DNA of 64,000 nt, from NCBI GenBank assembly GCA_963785245.1, contig CAWAUO010000004.1:1-64000 (forward strand). Direction: 5' to 3'. Below the pieces are notes generated by a model that was not told the origin of the DNA, did not search any database, and saw only the letters and a program-made list of their open reading frames with translations. Of the stretch, positions 60,250 through 64,000 are shown piece by piece (the first letter of the stretch is position 1; each line of letters begins with the position of its first letter). This DNA comes from JAHEEL01 sp963785245 (GTDB taxonomy: Bacteria > Actinomycetota > Acidimicrobiia > Spongiisociales > UBA5794). The position numbers and the translations under genes are program-made.

Positions 60250-61010
60250 GCGGGAGCCACGTCCACGCGCTCTATCGCCATGGGGACTCGCCGTTGCACC
60301 GCGCCGCTCCTCAAGTGAAGATCGTCGCCGCATTCGGGCTCGTGTTCGTGATCGCCCTCACGCCACGGACTGCGATCTGGGCTTTCGCAGTGTATGGGGT
60401 GATCGTCGCAGGGTTGATTGCGGTCGCGAACCTGTCCATCGCGTTCATCGCACGGCGCGCGATCGTTCTGATTCCGTTCCTGGTCGTCGCCTTGCTCTTT
60501 CCGATCATCGGATCGGGCGAGCGCGTCGAGGTATTCGGCATCCCACTGTCGGAGCAGGGGTTGTGGGACATGTGGAACGTGTTTGCCAAGGCGGGCCTGG
60601 GGTTCCTCGTCGCGGTCGTCCTGGCGGCGACCACCGCGATTGCCGACCTCCTTCGCGGCCTCGATGCGCTCCACATGCCGCGGATCGTCACGTCGATCAT
60701 CGGATTCGCGGTGCGATACATCGATATCGTCGGAGCGGATTTCGGTCGGATGCGGGTCGCCCTCGCATCTCGGGGCTACCAGGGGCGATCGATCGCTACG
60801 TGGCGTGTCTACGCAAGGACCGTCGGGTCGGTGTTCGTGCGCACCTATGAGCGAGGGGAGCGCGTCTATCTTGCGATGCTGTCGCGCGTCTACAACGGGA
60901 CCATGCCGTCTGCAGGGGCCGTTGCCGTTCCCGGCGTCCAGTGGGCGGCCGCTGCGGCGCTCGTCGGCTCGGCGGCGATCGTCATGGTCGCATCCAGGGG
61001 TTTGGCGTGA
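60246..61010 (+). CDS. cbiQ: ECF transporter transmembrane (T) component CbiQ
   Basis: 254 residues, five or so helices. The N-terminal SPLHRAAPQVKIVAAFGLVF and the coupling-helix motif region SRGYQGRSIATWR with a second RGERVYLAMLSRVY match the EcfT family Ala-Arg-Gly signatures. Links the ATPase to CbiM. GTG start within the cbiN stop. Confidence 0.93.
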   Translation: MSGSHVHALYRHGDSPLHRAAPQVKIVAAFGLVFVIALTPRTAIWAFAVYGVIVAGLIAVANLSIAFIARRAIVLIPFLVVALLFPIIGSGERVEVFGIPLSEQGLWDMWNVFAKAGLGFLVAVVLAATTAIADLLRGLDALHMPRIVTSIIGFAVRYIDIVGADFGRMRVALASRGYQGRSIATWRVYARTVGSVFVRTYERGERVYLAMLSRVYNGTMPSAGAVAVPGVQWAAAAALVGSAAIVMVASRGLA

Positions 61011-61756
61011 GTACGCCCGTGATCGAGATTGGGGGGCTCAGCTATCACTACCCGGACGGCACCGTTGCCCTTGAAGATGTGGACCTCCACATCCACCAGG
61101 GTGAGCGGGTTGCCCTGCTCGGGCCAAACGGTGCCGGCAAGACGACGCTGATCCTCCACATGAACGGCATCTACCTGCCGCAGACGGGGACGGTTGCCGT
61201 CTCCGGGTATCCGGTGACCGACGACAACCTGGTCGACATCCGCAGGAGGGTCGGGATCGTCTTCCAGGATCCAGACGACCAACTGTTCATGCCGACGGTG
61301 CGTGAAGATGTCGGCTTCGGTCCGGCCAACCTCGGCCTCACCGGAACCGACCTCGATGACCGGGTCAACCAGGCGCTTGCTGCCGTGGAGGTGAGTGATC
61401 TGGCCGATCGCCCGCCCAACCATCTGTCGTATGGCCAGAAGCGCAGGGTGGCGATCGCCGGGGTTATGGCGATGCAGCCCGAGATACTCGTGCTCGACGA
61501 GCCGACGTCGAACCTTGATCCGGCGAGCCGCAAGGATCTGACGGTGATCCTCGACAGCCTCGAGGTGACGCAACTGATCGTGACCCACGACCTGCTGTAC
61601 GCGCTCGAGGTCTGCGAACGATCCGTGATCATCGACGCAGGACGGATTGTGGCCGACGGAACCACCCTCGACGTGCTTGGCGATCCGGAATTGCTCGCCG
61701 AACATCGGCTTGGCCTGCCTGCCGGCCTCCGCATTGACGACGTGGCGACACCGTGA
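61007..61756 (+). CDS. cbiO: ECF transporter ATPase CbiO
   Basis: 249 residues, one nucleotide-binding domain: Walker A GPNGAGKTTLI, Q-loop FQDPDDQLFMPTVREDVGF, signature LSYGQKRRVAIAGVMA, Walker B LVLDEPTSNLDP, switch His in VTHDLLYAL. GTG 61007 overlaps cbiQ and the stop overlaps the enolase-family gene, giving a five-gene coupled operon. Confidence 0.95.
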   Translation: MSTPVIEIGGLSYHYPDGTVALEDVDLHIHQGERVALLGPNGAGKTTLILHMNGIYLPQTGTVAVSGYPVTDDNLVDIRRRVGIVFQDPDDQLFMPTVREDVGFGPANLGLTGTDLDDRVNQALAAVEVSDLADRPPNHLSYGQKRRVAIAGVMAMQPEILVLDEPTSNLDPASRKDLTVILDSLEVTQLIVTHDLLYALEVCERSVIIDAGRIVADGTTLDVLGDPELLAEHRLGLPAGLRIDDVATP

Positions 61757-62808
61757 CCGGGCAGCCCCTGGAGCGAGGCGAAGGAGCCGAGGCGCTCACC
61801 GGCCGGATGTGGGAGGTCGCCATACCGCTGCACTCGCCGTTCACGAACGCTTCCGGCACGGTCGTGAACCGTCGTGTGGTCATCGTGTCGATCAGCGACG
61901 GAGCCTTGACCGGGTGGGGCGAGGCGGCACCCTATCCGGGGATCACTCCCGACACGGTCGATGACGCCTGGGACACGCTCGGGCGTGGGGCTGTGCTCGC
62001 TCCTTCAGCGGCTGCCGCCGTCGACGAAGCGCTGACCGATCTCGAAGCTCGGCGTGCCGCACGGTCCCTGTGGAAGAGCATCGGTGGGTCTCGGCGGTTC
62101 GTTCCAACATCGATTGCGGTTGGCCTGGACGAGGATCCGGTAGCACGGGTGGAGGTGACGGGCGCCGCCGGCGTGAAGCTCAAGATTCGGCCGGGCGACG
62201 ACGCGAGCCGCGTGGCGGTGGTGCGAGAGGCGTTGCCGGACCTGTCGATCGGGGTCGATGCCAACGGCTCCTACCAGTGGGACGACCGGGCAGCGCTCCT
62301 TCGACTCGACGAGTACGGGATCGACTACATCGAGCAGCCGTTCCCGACAGATGACCTTGCGTCACATACCCGGCTCCGGGATGAGATCGTCGCCGCGGTG
62401 GCCCTGGACGAGTCGATCGCCTCGATCTCGTCTGCGATCGGTGCGATCGAGGCCGGCGCCGCAGATCTGCTGGTGGTGAAACCGGCCCGACTGGGCATGA
62501 CCGCGGCGCGGGTCATCCACGACATCGCCCTCGCTGCCGGCCTCCGTATCAAGGCCTCCGGGCTGGTCGAGACCGCCATCGGGAGGGCTCACACGCTGGC
62601 GATTGCGACGCTGCCGGCGGCTGTCTACTCAGATGTCGCTGCACCGGCGTGGTACCTGGATGGCGGTATCGATGCTGACGAGCCGGCCGTCGTGGGAGAC
62701 CGCGTGGAGCTCTCGGATCGGCCAGGGATGGGGTTCGACCCGGACCCCAACGCGTTCGAGCGCTACGTCGTCCGCGAGGCAGTCCTCGACTCGAGGATCT
62801 GGGATTGA
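61753..62808 (+). CDS. menC: Enolase-superfamily enzyme, o-succinylbenzoate synthase/acyl-amino-acid racemase type
   Basis: 351 residues. The catalytic Lys pair K142-x-K144 lies in GVKLKIRPG; metal ligands are in GVDANGSYQW, IEQPF and ALDES; the second-half Lys is in LVVKPARLGM. These are OSBS/N-succinylamino acid racemase hallmarks; dipeptide epimerases differ around the last motif. The likely role is menaquinone synthesis, but racemase activity is possible, and no other men gene is here. GTG 61753 overlaps the cbiO stop, an unexplained coupling. The 3' end overlaps the convergent thioesterase by 46 bp. Confidence 0.8.
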   Translation: MTGQPLERGEGAEALTGRMWEVAIPLHSPFTNASGTVVNRRVVIVSISDGALTGWGEAAPYPGITPDTVDDAWDTLGRGAVLAPSAAAAVDEALTDLEARRAARSLWKSIGGSRRFVPTSIAVGLDEDPVARVEVTGAAGVKLKIRPGDDASRVAVVREALPDLSIGVDANGSYQWDDRAALLRLDEYGIDYIEQPFPTDDLASHTRLRDEIVAAVALDESIASISSAIGAIEAGAADLLVVKPARLGMTAARVIHDIALAAGLRIKASGLVETAIGRAHTLAIATLPAAVYSDVAAPAWYLDGGIDADEPAVVGDRVELSDRPGMGFDPDPNAFERYVVREAVLDSRIWD

Positions 62809-63579
62809 ACGACCCTGCCAACCGGGCCGTCGGCGTCGAACAGTTCGGAGTCTGCGGAGCCGATCCCTGTTGCGTGCTGGCGAGCGCGGCGAACGCATCC
62901 CGAGCCACGCCCCGGTCGGAAGGCGGTGCAGCGTCAGGCTGACATCCGGGTTTCTGTAGAACCAGTCGCGGCCGTCGAGCGCCATTGCGTTGCCGTTCCC
63001 GACATCGGAGAGCGTCGCCGTCTGAACAAGTGGTGTCGTTGGCTCGTGCTCGACGACCGGCACGACCAGCCGGACCCATGACAGTCCCTCGCCGAGCGTG
63101 AAGAACGAGTCGTTGACCGTTCGAGCCTCGATGGCATGGCTGTGGAACCGTTCCTGATCGGTGACGTCAAACCCGAAGCGGCCCCACGAGATCGCCTCGG
63201 CCTCATCGAGTCCGGGAGGAGGGGCCCAGGAGTCGACCGGATCCGGGATTGGCACGTCGCTCGTCCGAATCTTCAGACCCGAGGCCCGGGCCACGGGTTG
63301 ACCGGCTGCAACGAGCACGGCGTCGACGACCTGGATTCGGCGCCCATCCCGGGTCACCGTCGTGTCGACGAGCAGCGGTAGGTCGACTGGGACACCGCGG
63401 AAGAGGTCTACGGTCAGCCGCACGACCTGCATCGGAACGGCGCTCGGCGTTCGCTCGACCGCCCAGGCGAGCAATCCGACCGGCGGTCCACCGTGCTGTA
63501 CGTCACCCGACCAGATACTCCGAGTGAGTCCGGTGGGGTGGAACAGTTCGCCGTCCGGGACATAGAGCGCGGTGGACAT
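62763..63579 (-). CDS. Acyl-CoA thioesterase (TesB-like double hotdog), one frameshift
   Basis: About 270 residues. The N-terminal hotdog has TRSIWSGDVQHGGPPVGLLAWAVE-type sequence (QHGGPPVGLLAWAVER) and VVRLTVDLFRGVPV; the C-terminal half has LGEGLSWVRLVVPVV. Up to about 62905 one frame is good (TLHRLPTGAWLGMRS). Beyond it the expected TGIGSADSELFDADG and VVQSQILESR are in another frame, ending at TAG 62763. One indel near 62895-62910 reconciles them. Hydrolyses acyl-CoA; substrate unknown. Convergent overlap with the enolase gene. Confidence 0.78.
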
Positions 63580-63681
63580 GCCAGAGACGCTAGTAGCGGA
63601 GGAGCAGAGGAAGGCGGTGACGATGCGGGCTCCGGTGCGTCGCCGTACTCAGCCAATCAGCTACGGTCACGAACTGGCCCC

Positions 63682-64000
63682 TTACTCCACCGGCAAGCCC
63701 AACCCCCGCGCGATGATCAGGCGTTGCATCTCGCTGGTGCCTTCGCCGATCTCGAGGACCTTCGCATCGCGATAGTGGCGGGCGACGAGGGTGTCATCGA
63801 GGAAGCCGGTGCCGCCAAAGACCTGCGTGGCGTTCCTGGTGGCCGTAACGGCTGACTCGGTGGCGTACAGCTTCGCTCGAGCCGCGGCGTGCTTGTAGGG
63901 CTGACCGGTGTCCTTGAGCCACGCTGCCTTGTAGGTGAGGAGGCGCGCTGCTTCGGCCATGACCTCGATATCGGCGATCTTGAACGCGATGCCCTGATAC
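63682..64000 (-). CDS. Acyl-CoA dehydrogenase, C-terminal part (runs off the window)
   Basis: Only the last about 105 residues are present: YQGIAFKIADIEVMAEAARL, KLYATESAVTATRNATQVFG, and the C-terminal signature KVLEIGEGTSEMQRLIIARG, all of the flavin-dependent acyl-CoA dehydrogenase helical domain. With the neighbouring thioesterase it suggests fatty-acid catabolism. The N-terminus, including the catalytic Glu region, lies beyond base 64000. Confidence 0.93.
   Translation of the reverse strand, partial: YQGIAFKIADIEVMAEAARLLTYKAAWLKDTGQPYKHAAARAKLYATESAVTATRNATQVFGGTGFLDDTLVARHYRDAKVLEIGEGTSEMQRLIIARGLGLPVE

Overview
The window is GC-rich bacterial DNA, densely coded on both strands, with many GTG starts and many 4-bp ATGA/GTGA stop-start overlaps. 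A BldD-type regulator, an F420-type nitroreductase, a DUF222/HNH (13E12-like) protein and an OleBC fusion point to Actinomycetota. The gene order, the purine cluster and the VHPO/CRTAC1 pair make me suspect the class Acidimicrobiia, but that is inference, because no 16S or marker search was possible. There are no rRNA genes, CRISPR arrays, insertion sequences or prophage genes. One tRNA is present (tRNA-Asn, GTT).

Layout. (1) 1-3660: the end of comEA, comEC and a Gfo/Idh/MocA oxidoreductase, all broken by single-base indels that look like consensus errors. (2) 3743-11625: accessory genes, namely an SDR, a xylose-type ABC importer on the minus strand (xylF-xylH-xylG-like), and a secreted pair made of a vanadium-haloperoxidase-type lipoprotein and an FG-GAP/ASPIC (CRTAC1) protein. 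(3) 11672-31553: a conserved housekeeping block of holA, greA, rpsT, lepA, hemW, hrcA, dnaJ, bldD-like, phoH, pgpH-like, ybeY, corC-like, era, GNAT, recO, uppS, glyS, an unknown membrane protein and an Lrp/AsnC regulator. (4) 31629-44579: a 27-codon ORF with its own terminator, then a purine-scavenging locus: ygfK-ssnA-xdhD on the minus strand, divergent from a thiamine-binding-family gene, an HTH regulator gene and a four-gene BMP-type nucleoside ABC transporter. Two nearly identical palindromes flank the divergent halves. (5) 44637-49868: dnaG-rpoD, a decayed SAH-hydrolase fragment, the HNH protein, a YtxH protein and tRNA-Asn. (6) 50002-54576: a long-chain olefin locus, oleA-oleBC-oleD. (7) 54577-64000: an orphan sensor kinase behind a possible sigma-28-type promoter, a nitroreductase, a SulP transporter, a CbiMNQO cobalt/nickel importer coupled to an OSBS-like enolase, a thioesterase, and the C-terminus of an acyl-CoA dehydrogenase.

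How parts work together. The purine locus can be read as uptake (BMP transporter) followed by deamination and oxidation (SsnA, XdhD), with YgfK as redox partner and the HTH protein as the likely common regulator. The ole genes encode the four activities that join two fatty acyl-CoAs into a cis-olefin through a beta-lactone. In both ABC importer operons a strong hairpin follows the binding-protein gene, as expected where the binding protein is made in excess over the membrane parts.

The best candidates for new biology are the paired operators around the purine locus, the VHPO/CRTAC1 pair, the 27-codon transcription unit, and the sigma-28-like promoter of the orphan kinase.
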